DNA from: Bacteroidales bacterium
Lineage (GTDB): Bacteria; Bacteroidota; Bacteroidia; Bacteroidales; UBA932
DNA length: 7,305 nt
Assembly: GCA_009784635.1 (NCBI GenBank)
Contig: WRBG01000100.1
Coordinates: 1 to 7,305, forward strand
Reading direction: 5' to 3'
Part shown: positions 1 through 7,096 of the stretch, in pieces
How positions within the stretch are numbered: position 1 is the first letter of the stretch
Layout: each line of letters opens with the position of its first letter
Notes under the pieces: model-generated
Databases searched by the model: none
Seen by the model: only the letters and a program-made list of their open reading frames with translations
What the model was told of the DNA's origin: nothing
Program-made: the position numbers and the translations under genes

Positions 1-1087
1 AATAAACGTCCGAATAGCGCATCACCGGATGGTCGGACAAGCCGTTAAAGCCATCTCGGTTTGGAAATTTAGTTACCAGCGTCCAACCAACATTGGGACC
101 GACTCCGGCAGAAAAGAAGGTTTGTTTGCGGACATCGTCTTCGTCATACATAGCAAAAAAATCAGTCGGCACCCTAAGGTCCGAGTATCCGTTGGGCAGG
201 TAGATGTAACCCAAAGAAGCCGTATTTCCGTAGTCATCAGACATATTGGCAATAGCAAACATGTACTCTGTCTTGCTGGCTGCATTATACCTCTTGCCCC
301 AGGACTCTCGATAATTGCCATTACTTAGGATGGTATATCCGCTGTTATTGATAATGTCGGCAAGCAGGGGCCTGGCTTTTGCGTAATCCAACTGGGCCAT
401 ATATACCCTGGCCAAAATGGCCTTGGCCGACCAGTGGTCTATCCGGTAGGGGGCATGACCGGCAGTATTGGCAGGGGTGAGCAAACTACAAGCCGACAGC
501 AGGTCGTCTATAATCATGTCGTAGGTCGTCCTCAAGGTTTCCCGCGCGGGAAGTTCATAAATGTCGGGGTTAGTCTTATAGGCTATGCCCAAGGGATCAT
601 TTTCGTTGCCCGCATAGGCCTGAGAAAAGAGGCGGACCAGCTCAAAATGCATAAGCCCACGCAAAGCTAAGGCCTCTCCTTTGATCTTCTGTTTTTCCGC
701 ATCCGTGCCATCAATATTGTCTACGCGCGCCAATATCTCGTTGGCAGCATATATTATCACATAACAAGCCGCAAAAATGCTTGTGGTAGGCTCTCCGGAA
801 GAGATGGTGGTTGTCCACTGGGCAACAGCCAAGAACCTGCTGGCGGTGGTGGGAGCAAGAATGACGTTTTCGGTAGCGGCATCGGCAGTAACAAATATCA
901 TACGGCCGTATCTGGCCTCGGTCTGTAGCCGGTCGTACAGGCCCAACAGCGAATGATTGGCTGTAACAGCATCTATAATAGCTCTTTCATTAGAGATGGA
1001 CGTAAATGGATTGCGGTCCAAAAAATCATCGCAAGAAGCAGCAAAGATTCCTAAACAGCATATTAATGTCATTATTTTTTTCATCAT
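1..1087 (-). CDS. SusD/RagB-family outer-membrane nutrient-binding lipoprotein (C-terminus beyond window)
   Basis: Seen: an open frame of 362 codons with no stop runs off the left edge. It starts at a tandem ATG ATG (1087 or 1084; I took the first, with no Shine-Dalgarno to decide). The N-terminus is a lipoprotein signal with lipobox FAASC, making Cys19 the likely lipidated residue, followed by DDFLDRNP, a typical SusD mature start. Family-like helical stretches are GEALALRGLMHFELVRLF (about 137-154) and a RYSDVY segment at 357-362, resembling the R-x-x-E-V-Y segment of RagB/SusD proteins. Known: SusD proteins are surface lipoproteins that cap a SusC transporter and help capture its ligand; family members are commonly around 500 residues, so perhaps a quarter or more is missing here. 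The gene starts 9 bases after the susC stop, so the two are surely co-transcribed. The ligand cannot be inferred. It is the second gene of the pair driven by the promoter near 4270. Confidence 0.93.
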   Translation of the reverse strand, partial: MMKKIMTLICCLGIFAASCDDFLDRNPFTSISNERAIIDAVTANHSLLGLYDRLQTEARYGRMIFVTADAATENVILAPTTASRFLAVAQWTTTISSGEPTTSIFAACYVIIYAANEILARVDNIDGTDAEKQKIKGEALALRGLMHFELVRLFSQAYAGNENDPLGIAYKTNPDIYELPARETLRTTYDMIIDDLLSACSLLTPANTAGHAPYRIDHWSAKAILARVYMAQLDYAKARPLLADIINNSGYTILSNGNYRESWGKRYNAASKTEYMFAIANMSDDYGNTASLGYIYLPNGYSDLRVPTDFFAMYDEDDVRKQTFFSAGVGPNVGWTLVTKFPNRDGFNGLSDHPVMRYSDVY

Positions 1088-1096
1088 GGTATGGTT

Positions 1097-4000
1097 TTAA
1101 AATTTAAGGTCTATGCCAAAGGTAATCGTACGGGCATTGGGGTACGACAAGGTATTACTTCCGCCGCTGCGTCCGCCGCCCACTTCGGGATCCAAGCTTG
1201 GGAACCGGGTAATCGTAAATAAATTGGTTGCTTGGGTGTACAGGCGCAGGTTATTGAGGCCTACGGCGTTTACCCATTTTTGGGGCAAACTGTATCCAAA
1301 GTTAAGGTCTCTCAATCGAATGTAAGAGCCGTCCAATACGTTATAGTCCATATTATTATTGCCAAAGGTACTGGTTGGATAGCCGAACACAGCCTTGGGG
1401 AAGGTGGCAATATCGCCTTCTTTTCTCCACCTCCGGGTATGCGCAGATTCATGCACATTATACCAGCTCCTGTAACCCATGCCGGTGGCTGAGAGCCAAT
1501 ATTGTTCATATACCTTGTTGCCGTAGGTAAAAAAGAACATGAGTGAGAGGTCAAAGCCAAAGGCAGCAAAACGATTGGTAAGTCCTCCAAAGAAATAGGG
1601 AGAGGCAGTTCCGGCAATCCTGCGGGTATCGCCCTTTTGGGAAATACTGTACATGATTTCGCCGTCCAGGTCATAATACATGGGACGACCGTCCGCGGGG
1701 TTTACTCCGGCCCAAGCGTATTGCCAAAATGATTGAATGTCATGGCCTTCACGATAAACAAATGCTCCGGTGAATATGTCGCCTTCATTTAACTTGGTAA
1801 TCCTGTTTCTATTGTGGGAGACGTTCATATTCACATTCCATACAAAATTTTTGAGGCGTACGGGGTTGGTATTCAGCGACACCTCTATGCCTGTGTTGTA
1901 CATCGTTCCCATGTTGGAAATGATAGTGTTAAAACCGGAGGTACGCGAAAGCTGACGGTTGAGTAGCATGTCGGTGGTGTTCTTGTGGTACCAATCAATG
2001 GTCCCGCCCAAACGGCCCCTAAGCATAGAGAAATCAATGCCCACGTTGCCGGTGGTTACTGTTTCCCAGGTCAATTCGGGATTGGGGGCGGAGTTGGGAT
2101 ATATCGCAGGAATATTGTCGTATTTATCTACTGCGTAAAGACCCCTAGAGGCATAGCGGCTGATTCCGGAGCTATTGCCCTGTGTTCCGTAGCTGGCGCG
2201 CAGTATAAGGGAGTTAAACAAACCGCCCTTTAGAAAAGGTTCGTTGGTTACCCTCCAGGAACCTCCCACAGACCAAAACTGACTCCATCGGTGGCCGGAA
2301 GCAAGCCGGGAGGAGCCGTCTGTACGTATGGTGGCTTGCAGGTAATAGGTGTTGCGGAAGTTATAGTTTATGTTAGAAAAGAAAGAGGCAACCGCCGAAT
2401 TCAGCTTGTCTCCTATTACATCACGGGGAATAGCGGCAGAAGACATGAAGGTTAATCCGCCCGGAGGAAGAGATTGTCCCTGTCCTCCAATGGTCCCATA
2501 TCCTTCTTCTGAGGCTTCTTGAGCCAACAAAAGATTGAAGCTGTGGTCTCCAAAATCTTTCATGTAGTTTAGGGTAAGGGTCTCCGTCCATGTATGTATT
2601 TCCCGTACGGACTGGTCAATAAGTCCAAAGCCGTAGGAAGCCGAATTGCCTCTGGGACGGGGGTCCTTCCAGTCGTATTCGTTGAGGTAGCTATAGTCGC
2701 CGCCGACTACAAACTTCAGCACCAAATTGTCGGTAAAGGCGTAGGTGGCATTTGCGTTAAGGCCGAGCCTTGAGGTCCTCTGCATATAATCATCCCATTC
2801 GGCGTTGGCCAAGAAGTTGGCGTTGGAGTAACCCACCACATAATCAACGTTGGGTCCGGTCGGGGCTGGAGAATAACTGCCATCGGCCGGATTGTACAGA
2901 AAAGAACCCGGATCAATAATTCCCGCATCAATGGCAGAATAGATCATGGCGCCAAATATAGGACTGTTGAAGTTGGTACCGGTAGTCCGGTTATTTTCCT
3001 GCATCTGATACGTCAAACTGGTGTTTATACCAAAGCTTAACTTGCTATTAACCCTATGATTAAAGTTTAGTCGGCTCGAATAACGCTTGAAACCGGTCCG
3101 TATTACCATACCCGCATTATCATGATAACCTAACGAAAACAAGTATCGGGAATTATCATTCCCGCCGGACATGGTAAAATTGACATCCCTTGTGGGCGCG
3201 TCGTCTCTAAAGGCTGCCTTTACCCAGTCAAAATCGTAGAAATCGTAGTCGGCATTACGCACCCGATAGGTATCGGCAATGGTTTTGAGTATAGGCCGGC
3301 CGGCTACATTTACGGTAACGTTTGGATAGTTGGCGTTGAGCAGAGCCTCTGTTTGAAACTCTATAAATTCTTCTTTGTTCATCATCCTAAAGTTCCGTGA
3401 AGTGCGGGCAGAGAATCCGGTAGACATCCTTAGGTTAAACTGTGTTTTGCCGGCCCTGCCCTGTTTGGTGGTAATCAACACCACCCCATTGGCGGCTCGG
3501 GATCCGTAAATGGAGGTGGCCGCGGCATCCTTTAAGACCACCATCGACTCAATGTCGTTGGGGTTAAGGGTGGACAACATGTTGTTGTTGGCAGTGGAAG
3601 CTCCGGAAGTTCGTGCAAAGTTTCCGGTAGTCATGGGGACTCCGTCCAGCACATAAAGCGGAGTCGTACCTCCGGAAACAGAATTAATCCCACGGATCGT
3701 CACCTCCTGTCCGGCGCCCGGCTGCCCGGATCCGGATAGGGAAAGTACGCCGGCGGCATTCCCCTGTAAGGCTTTGTCCACAGAGGTTACAGCCATTGTG
3801 AGTTGCTCTCCCCTTACCGTGGAAATTGCCGCAACTTGAGAGCCCGGCCTGGAAACCCCGTAACCGATAACGGTTACTTCTTCCAATACCGCAGTGTCGC
3901 CTTCCAAGATTACATTAATTACGGAACGACCCGATACGGCAATCTCCACCGACTTCATGCCAATAAAGGTAAAGACTAAGACGTCATTGGCAGATGCGGC

Positions 4001-4189
4001 AATGGTATACCTGCCATTAAGGTCGGTCGAGGTACTCCTGTTTGTGCCTTTCACCACAACATACACCCCGGTAAGAGGCTCTTGGTCTGAAGCATCGGTT
4101 ACGATACCCGTTACTTGCAGGGATTGTGCCCACAGAGCCCCCCCCCCCGCAAACAGCAGGCATACAAATAACGAAAAGATTTTTTTCAT
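1097..4189 (-). CDS. SusC/RagA-family TonB-dependent outer-membrane transporter
   Basis: Full-length protein of 1030 residues, normal for SusC-like transporters. Visible order: signal peptide 1-21 (MKKIFSLFVCLLFAGGGALWA, cleavage before Gln22); a carboxypeptidase-regulatory-like beta-sandwich about 25-98 (VTGIVTDASDQEPLTGVYV); the SusC-type LEEVTVIGYG segment at 102-111; plug domain about 112-245 with VTIRGINSV, TPLYVLDGVP, IESMVVLKDAAATSIYGSRA and NGVVLITTKQG; then the 22-strand-type barrel ending TFGIDLKF with a terminal Phe, the usual outer-membrane insertion signal. There is no STN domain, and no ECF sigma or anti-sigma gene is adjacent, so it is not an evident FecIR-style regulated receptor. 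It takes up its substrate across the outer membrane using TonB/ExbBD energy, with the SusD protein encoded directly downstream. Odd feature: codons 14-18 contain an uninterrupted 11-G run, a potential slippage site. Substrate unknown. Confidence 0.97.
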   Translation of the reverse strand: MKKIFSLFVCLLFAGGGALWAQSLQVTGIVTDASDQEPLTGVYVVVKGTNRSTSTDLNGRYTIAASANDVLVFTFIGMKSVEIAVSGRSVINVILEGDTAVLEEVTVIGYGVSRPGSQVAAISTVRGEQLTMAVTSVDKALQGNAAGVLSLSGSGQPGAGQEVTIRGINSVSGGTTPLYVLDGVPMTTGNFARTSGASTANNNMLSTLNPNDIESMVVLKDAAATSIYGSRAANGVVLITTKQGRAGKTQFNLRMSTGFSARTSRNFRMMNKEEFIEFQTEALLNANYPNVTVNVAGRPILKTIADTYRVRNADYDFYDFDWVKAAFRDDAPTRDVNFTMSGGNDNSRYLFSLGYHDNAGMVIRTGFKRYSSRLNFNHRVNSKLSFGINTSLTYQMQENNRTTGTNFNSPIFGAMIYSAIDAGIIDPGSFLYNPADGSYSPAPTGPNVDYVVGYSNANFLANAEWDDYMQRTSRLGLNANATYAFTDNLVLKFVVGGDYSYLNEYDWKDPRPRGNSASYGFGLIDQSVREIHTWTETLTLNYMKDFGDHSFNLLLAQEASEEGYGTIGGQGQSLPPGGLTFMSSAAIPRDVIGDKLNSAVASFFSNINYNFRNTYYLQATIRTDGSSRLASGHRWSQFWSVGGSWRVTNEPFLKGGLFNSLILRASYGTQGNSSGISRYASRGLYAVDKYDNIPAIYPNSAPNPELTWETVTTGNVGIDFSMLRGRLGGTIDWYHKNTTDMLLNRQLSRTSGFNTIISNMGTMYNTGIEVSLNTNPVRLKNFVWNVNMNVSHNRNRITKLNEGDIFTGAFVYREGHDIQSFWQYAWAGVNPADGRPMYYDLDGEIMYSISQKGDTRRIAGTASPYFFGGLTNRFAAFGFDLSLMFFFTYGNKVYEQYWLSATGMGYRSWYNVHESAHTRRWRKEGDIATFPKAVFGYPTSTFGNNNMDYNVLDGSYIRLRDLNFGYSLPQKWVNAVGLNNLRLYTQATNLFTITRFPSLDPEVGGGRSGGSNTLSYPNARTITFGIDLKF
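4138..4148 (-). repeat. Homopolymeric G(11) tract inside the susC signal-peptide region
   Basis: Eleven consecutive C on the plus strand, meaning G(11) on the coding strand, occupy bases 42-52 of the susC reading frame and encode the end of Ala14, Gly15-17 and the start of Ala18. In the given sequence the frame is open. I translated the slipped forms by hand: G(10) ends at TAA after 25 codons and G(12) ends at TAA after 57 codons. A change of three G would keep the frame and alter only the number of glycines in the signal peptide. All four glycine-type positions use G-only third bases, so nothing interrupts the run. Mononucleotide runs of this length are classic slipped-strand mispairing sites in other bacteria; whether this one varies is inference. 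Confidence 0.9.
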
Positions 4190-4254
4190 AAAAATAAGTT
4201 TAGGTTAATGAATTGTTTATATGTTTTTAAGTACCATGTGAAAACATCCGAGTG

Positions 4255-4286
4255 CAAAAATAGTAATTATTTTGGTAACCTGCAAA
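4255..4286 (-). promoter_or_regulatory. Predicted Bacteroidota housekeeping promoter for susC-susD
   Basis: On the minus strand, TTTG (4286-4283) is followed by 20 bases and then TATTTTTG (4262-4255), a full match to the TTTG / TAnnTTTG consensus. Transcription would begin around 4247-4250, giving an untranslated leader of about 60 nt before the ATG at 4189. The upstream element lies only 5-8 bases beyond the stop codon of the M28 peptidase gene. I see no convincing terminator in 4190-4290, so read-through from the upstream operon is possible in addition to this promoter. The leader has only a weak 4-bp inverted repeat (4236-4247). Confidence 0.72.
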
Positions 4287-4290
4287 TTTT

Positions 4291-5253
4291 TTACAGCACG
4301 GGAAGGGTCTCCAAGCCGGCGACTAACAGTAGGAAGTCGTGAATGTAGGCCATTCGGCTTTCCATTTGGGTGTAGTCGAGCAGGTGGGATTTGTCTCCCG
4401 GGCGGTGGTAGTCGGAATGTATTCCGCTGGTAAATAGGACGGTCGGAATTTGCTTTTGGAAAAAATTTCGATGGTCAGAAGGAAAATAGTCGGTCTCCAA
4501 AATCTGAGGCCGGAGGAAGGGAGGAAGGTCTACCGATTCCAGCATATGGGGCAATCCGGTGTCCGGCGCCAAGGTATAGGCGCTAAAAGTATGGCCCGCT
4601 CCGCTTCGCCCTATCATGTCTATATTGACCATAAACACCGTATGGGAGATGGGGGCAAAGGCGCGGTTCACAAAGTACCAAGAACCCACCAATCCGATTT
4701 CTTCGGCGCCAAAAGCCACAAAAACCAAAGACCTTTTGAAAAGCCAAGGTTGGGCGGCCATAGTTTTGGCCAATTCGAGCATCACGGCTACGCCGGAGGC
4801 ATTGTCGTCCGCTCCCGGGTAGACCACCAAAGAGTCCCGCCCGTTCATGCTGATTTTTTGAAGTCCCAAATGGTCGTAATGCGCCCCGATTACTATGTAC
4901 TCCTCCTTGAGTTTGGGGTCGCTGCCCACTACGATGCCCACAATATTTTGAGAAGAAAGGGTGTCTCCATGATGCCCTAACACAAAAAAATCTTGAACGC
5001 CATCGGGATAAATAAATTCCAAACCGTAAGCCTTGAAGCAACGACTGATGTAGGCGGCCGCCTTTTTTTCTCCGGCCGTACCCGCTCCTCGTCCGGCCAA
5101 AGAATCGGCTGTGAGTATGCGCACATGCTCCCTTAGGGCGGCTTCCCGACCCGCTTGGGCGCGGAGGGGGTGAAAAACCGGCAACAGTCCCAAAAACAGA
5201 ACGCCGCATAAAAAAATACGCTTAAAACCAAACATATAAAATCGTTGCCTCAA
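4291..5253 (-). CDS. Secreted M28-family zinc metallopeptidase (aminopeptidase-like)
   Basis: 320 residues, a usual size for a single-domain M28 exopeptidase. The N-terminus is a Sec signal peptide (hydrophobic 14-27, likely cut after RAQA near residue 34), so it acts in the periplasm or outside. Expected metal and catalytic positions are all present: H125-Y-D127 in GAHYDHLG, the D149-D150 pair in PGADDNASG, E184-E185 in GAEEIGLVGS (general base and ligand), D212 in NIDMIGR, and H283 in SDYHRPGD. Known: M28 enzymes with this di-zinc set remove N-terminal residues from peptides, though some relatives have other activities such as glutaminyl cyclisation, so substrate is uncertain. The first ATG at 5253 was chosen; Met7 at 5235 (MFGFKRIFLCGVLF) would give an equally good signal peptide. 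The gene follows gcvT by 15 bases and is probably the last gene of that operon. Confidence 0.93.
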   Translation of the reverse strand: MRQRFYMFGFKRIFLCGVLFLGLLPVFHPLRAQAGREAALREHVRILTADSLAGRGAGTAGEKKAAAYISRCFKAYGLEFIYPDGVQDFFVLGHHGDTLSSQNIVGIVVGSDPKLKEEYIVIGAHYDHLGLQKISMNGRDSLVVYPGADDNASGVAVMLELAKTMAAQPWLFKRSLVFVAFGAEEIGLVGSWYFVNRAFAPISHTVFMVNIDMIGRSGAGHTFSAYTLAPDTGLPHMLESVDLPPFLRPQILETDYFPSDHRNFFQKQIPTVLFTSGIHSDYHRPGDKSHLLDYTQMESRMAYIHDFLLLVAGLETLPVL

Positions 5254-5268
5254 AAAGTGTGCCGCAAA

Positions 5269-6378
5269 TTATACGCCCTTGTAAAAAGGAGTTTTTACCG
5301 CCTTAGCTTTCAATAATTTGCCCCGAACATTGATAAATACCTCCGTATCTATTTTGCTAAAACCTGTTTGGACATAACCCATGCCGATACCTATCTTTAA
5401 ATAAGGGGACATGGTTCCGGAGGTTACTACCCCTACGCCTCTGCCTTGGGAGTCGCAAATCTCATATCCGTGGCGGGGAATACCGCGGTCTATCATTTCA
5501 AAGCCCACTAACTTTCTTTGTATGCCGACAGCCTTTAGGGCAGCCATATAGTCTTTATCTATGAAGTCTCCTTTGGCCTCGGCAAATTTGGTAATCCAAC
5601 CCAAACCGGCTTCCAAAGGCGAAGTGGTATCGTCAATATCGTTTCCGTAGAGGCAGTACCCCATTTCTAAACGCAGGGTATCGCGGGCGCCTAAGCCGAT
5701 GGGGCGAATCCCAAACGGAGCGCCTGCTTCAAAAACCGCTTTCCACAACTTTGGCCCGTCCTCGTTGGCCACATAGACCTCGCATCCGCCCGAACCGGTG
5801 TAGCCCGTGGTAGAAAAAATCGCATGGGGGATGCCGGCAACGGTCAATTTTTTGAAGGTATAATATTCCATATCCTCCACCGATTGGTCGCAGATTTGCT
5901 GCATGACCTTGAGCGCCAAGGGGCCTTGTATGGCCAACTGGCAAATTTCGTCGGAGGCATTGTACAACTCCTTGCCGGGCGTAATTCCAAACTTGGGCGC
6001 AATGGCGGCTAAATGGTCCCAATCTTTTTGGATATTGGCGGCATTGACTACCAGCAAATAGGTTTGCGCGTCTATGCAGTACACCAATAAATCGTCCACA
6101 ATCCCTCCCTTTCCATTGGGGAAACAGGAATACTGCACCTTTCCGGACGTGAGCAGGGAAGCATCGTTGGAAGTGGTATGCTGGACAAAAGCCAAAGCAT
6201 TAGGGCCTTTTACCCAAAATTCGCCCATGTGGCTTACGTCAAAAACCCCGACCCCGTTGCGCACGCACATATGCTCCTCGCTGATGCCTGCATATTCTAC
6301 GGGCATATTGTATCCGGCAAAGGGTACCATTTTAGCTCCCAAATCGATATGAAATGGGGTAAACGCGGTTGGGTTCAT
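5269..6378 (-). CDS. gcvT: Aminomethyltransferase, glycine cleavage system T protein
   Basis: 369 residues, close to the usual 360-375 for GcvT. It is the cytoplasmic T protein: it takes the aminomethyl group from lipoylated GcvH, releases ammonia and forms 5,10-methylenetetrahydrofolate. Recognisable segments in order are HIDLGAKMVPFAGYNMPVEY (10-29), GVGVFDVSHMGEF (42-54), GGIVDDLLVY (91-100, containing the conserved Asp of the folate/active site), TGYTGSGGCEVY (191-202), GLGARDTLRLEMGYCLYGND (228-247), SPLEAGLGW (253-261) and VTSGTMSP (318-325). No key block is missing, which favours true GcvT over YgfZ-like or dehydrogenase-fused relatives. Its ATG overlaps the stop of the upstream lipoprotein gene by one base (TAATG), suggesting translational coupling. 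gcvH and gcvP are not in this window, nor is any glycine riboswitch seen ahead of the operon. Confidence 0.97.
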   Translation of the reverse strand: MNPTAFTPFHIDLGAKMVPFAGYNMPVEYAGISEEHMCVRNGVGVFDVSHMGEFWVKGPNALAFVQHTTSNDASLLTSGKVQYSCFPNGKGGIVDDLLVYCIDAQTYLLVVNAANIQKDWDHLAAIAPKFGITPGKELYNASDEICQLAIQGPLALKVMQQICDQSVEDMEYYTFKKLTVAGIPHAIFSTTGYTGSGGCEVYVANEDGPKLWKAVFEAGAPFGIRPIGLGARDTLRLEMGYCLYGNDIDDTTSPLEAGLGWITKFAEAKGDFIDKDYMAALKAVGIQRKLVGFEMIDRGIPRHGYEICDSQGRGVGVVTSGTMSPYLKIGIGMGYVQTGFSKIDTEVFINVRGKLLKAKAVKTPFYKGV

Positions 6379-7016
6379 TAGTTTACGGGAGCGTTTTCAT
6401 TCATCCTGCGGAACTCCTCCTGCAGGCGGTACACCTCATTCATCCTGCGGAACTCCTCATTAAGACGAAAATTCTCGTTCATTCTGCGGTAGTCCTCATT
6501 CACATTTATGACGCGGTAATCGTCATTCCTCATGCGGTGGTAGTCGTTAGTACCCCCATGCAGGTTTTGTCTGAGGTCGTAAATCCAAACATCGTAAGGA
6601 GTGTAGGGAACCCGTTCCAACAACTGGCGCATACTCCTGTGCGCTTCTGTATAGTTGTCGAAAGAGGCAGCCGATACGGCCGATAAACCATTTCTGAAAC
6701 GCATTTCCACCGGTTTATACCCGCTGTGGGTTAATTGGGCCATCATCCTTGCAGCGTTCTCCTGCATCATAAAACAGCCGAAAATCACGTGGAAGCGATT
6801 CACTTCGAGCTGCTTTGGGGTCTCGGCAGTGGCATTTTGGGACTCGGCGCGGACCATGGAATCCAGTCGCTCCGTCTCTTTTTGACGGAGTTGTTCTCTT
6901 TTCATCTCTGAAATCTGTGCGGAAGTAGGCATTCCCAGCCGACCCCTAACATAGTCGCAGGAATTTAGACTTAAAGCCACCATTAGTACGAGCGTACAAA
7001 AACCTGTTCTTTTCAT
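6378..7016 (-). CDS. SPOR-domain lipoprotein with a C-terminal 13-residue repeat tail
   Basis: 212 residues from the ATG at 7016. I chose this start because it begins a clean lipoprotein signal, MKRTGFCTLVLMVALSLNSC, with Cys20 lipidated; an in-frame ATG at 7112 would add 32 residues that spoil the signal and lie upstream of the promoter. Residues 33-70 are charged and Gln/Glu-rich, a likely linker. Residues 74-148 resemble a SPOR domain: FHVIFGCF, a helix QENAARMMAQLTHSGYKPVE, NGLSAVSAASFDNYTEAH and YDVWIYDL. Known: SPOR domains bind peptidoglycan strands lacking stem peptides, often at division sites. The tail carries repeats DYRRMNENFRLNE (175-187), EFRRMNEVYRLQE (188-200) and a cut third copy (201-212). 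The role of the tail is unknown. It is the first gene of an operon with gcvT and the M28 peptidase, an unexpected pairing. SPOR assignment is by pattern and is good but not certain. Confidence 0.88.
   Translation of the reverse strand: MKRTGFCTLVLMVALSLNSCDYVRGRLGMPTSAQISEMKREQLRQKETERLDSMVRAESQNATAETPKQLEVNRFHVIFGCFMMQENAARMMAQLTHSGYKPVEMRFRNGLSAVSAASFDNYTEAHRSMRQLLERVPYTPYDVWIYDLRQNLHGGTNDYHRMRNDDYRVINVNEDYRRMNENFRLNEEFRRMNEVYRLQEEFRRMNENAPVN
6381..6497 (-). repeat. 39-bp in-frame tandem repeats at the 3' end of the SPOR lipoprotein gene
   Basis: Three copies spaced exactly 39 bases apart (plus-strand anchors at 6398, 6437 and 6476). The first two share a perfect 23-base core (6397-6419 and 6436-6458); the third core (6476-6497) matches at 18 of 22 positions. 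Outside the core the copies have diverged. Each encodes a 13-residue unit of the form (D/E)(F/Y)RRMNE followed by a variable part. The period is a multiple of three, so copy-number changes would keep the reading frame. A more degenerate DYHRM unit may precede them at residues 158-170. The array ends shortly before the gcvT start. Confidence 0.88.
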
Positions 7017-7044
7017 TTCTAAAGGGTTTGAATATTTGACGGCA

Positions 7045-7077
7045 CAAAGATACTCTATTTGTTTTGGTTTTGACAAA
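7045..7077 (-). promoter_or_regulatory. Predicted promoter for the SPOR lipoprotein-gcvT-M28 operon
   Basis: On the minus strand, TTTG (7077-7074), 21 bases, then TATCTTTG (7052-7045) matches the Bacteroidota housekeeping consensus. The transcript would start around 7038-7041, leaving a leader of roughly 22-26 nt before the ATG at 7016. It overlaps the plus-strand promoter of the divergent CapA-like gene, each upstream element lying between the two TATCTTTG boxes. Confidence 0.72.
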
Positions 7078-7091
7078 AAAATGTATCTTTG
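7063..7091 (+). promoter_or_regulatory. Predicted promoter for the CapA-like gene
   Basis: TTTG (7063-7066), 17 bases, then TATCTTTG (7084-7091). The -7 box is a perfect consensus match; the spacing is slightly short of the usual 19-21. Only 5 bases separate the box from the ATG at 7097, so the transcript should start at or within a few bases of the start codon, giving a leaderless or nearly leaderless mRNA. Confidence 0.6.
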
Positions 7092-7096
7092 AGGGG

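Noticed and set aside
539..552. Perfect 14-bp palindrome TTCCCGCGCGGGAA
   Set aside because: It is inside the SusD coding region, has no spacer for a terminator loop and no T run, and the codons read as normal protein. Likely coincidence.
29..670. Plus-strand open frames of 99 and 78 codons near the left edge
   Set aside because: They lie antisense to a continuous SusD-like reading frame with lipobox and family motifs, and show no recognisable features.
3295..3304. GC-rich palindrome GCCGGCCGGC within susC
   Set aside because: It is coding sequence, short, and without any accompanying regulatory context.
4236..4247. Short inverted repeat ATGTGAAAACAT in the susC leader
   Set aside because: The stem is only 4 bp and AT-rich; too weak to call an operator or hairpin.
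4583..5209. A 208-codon minus-strand open frame overlapping the M28 peptidase gene in another frame
   Set aside because: The translation is Arg/Gly/Ser-rich with no family resemblance, while the overlapping frame has every M28 metal ligand. It is a shadow of a GC-rich gene.
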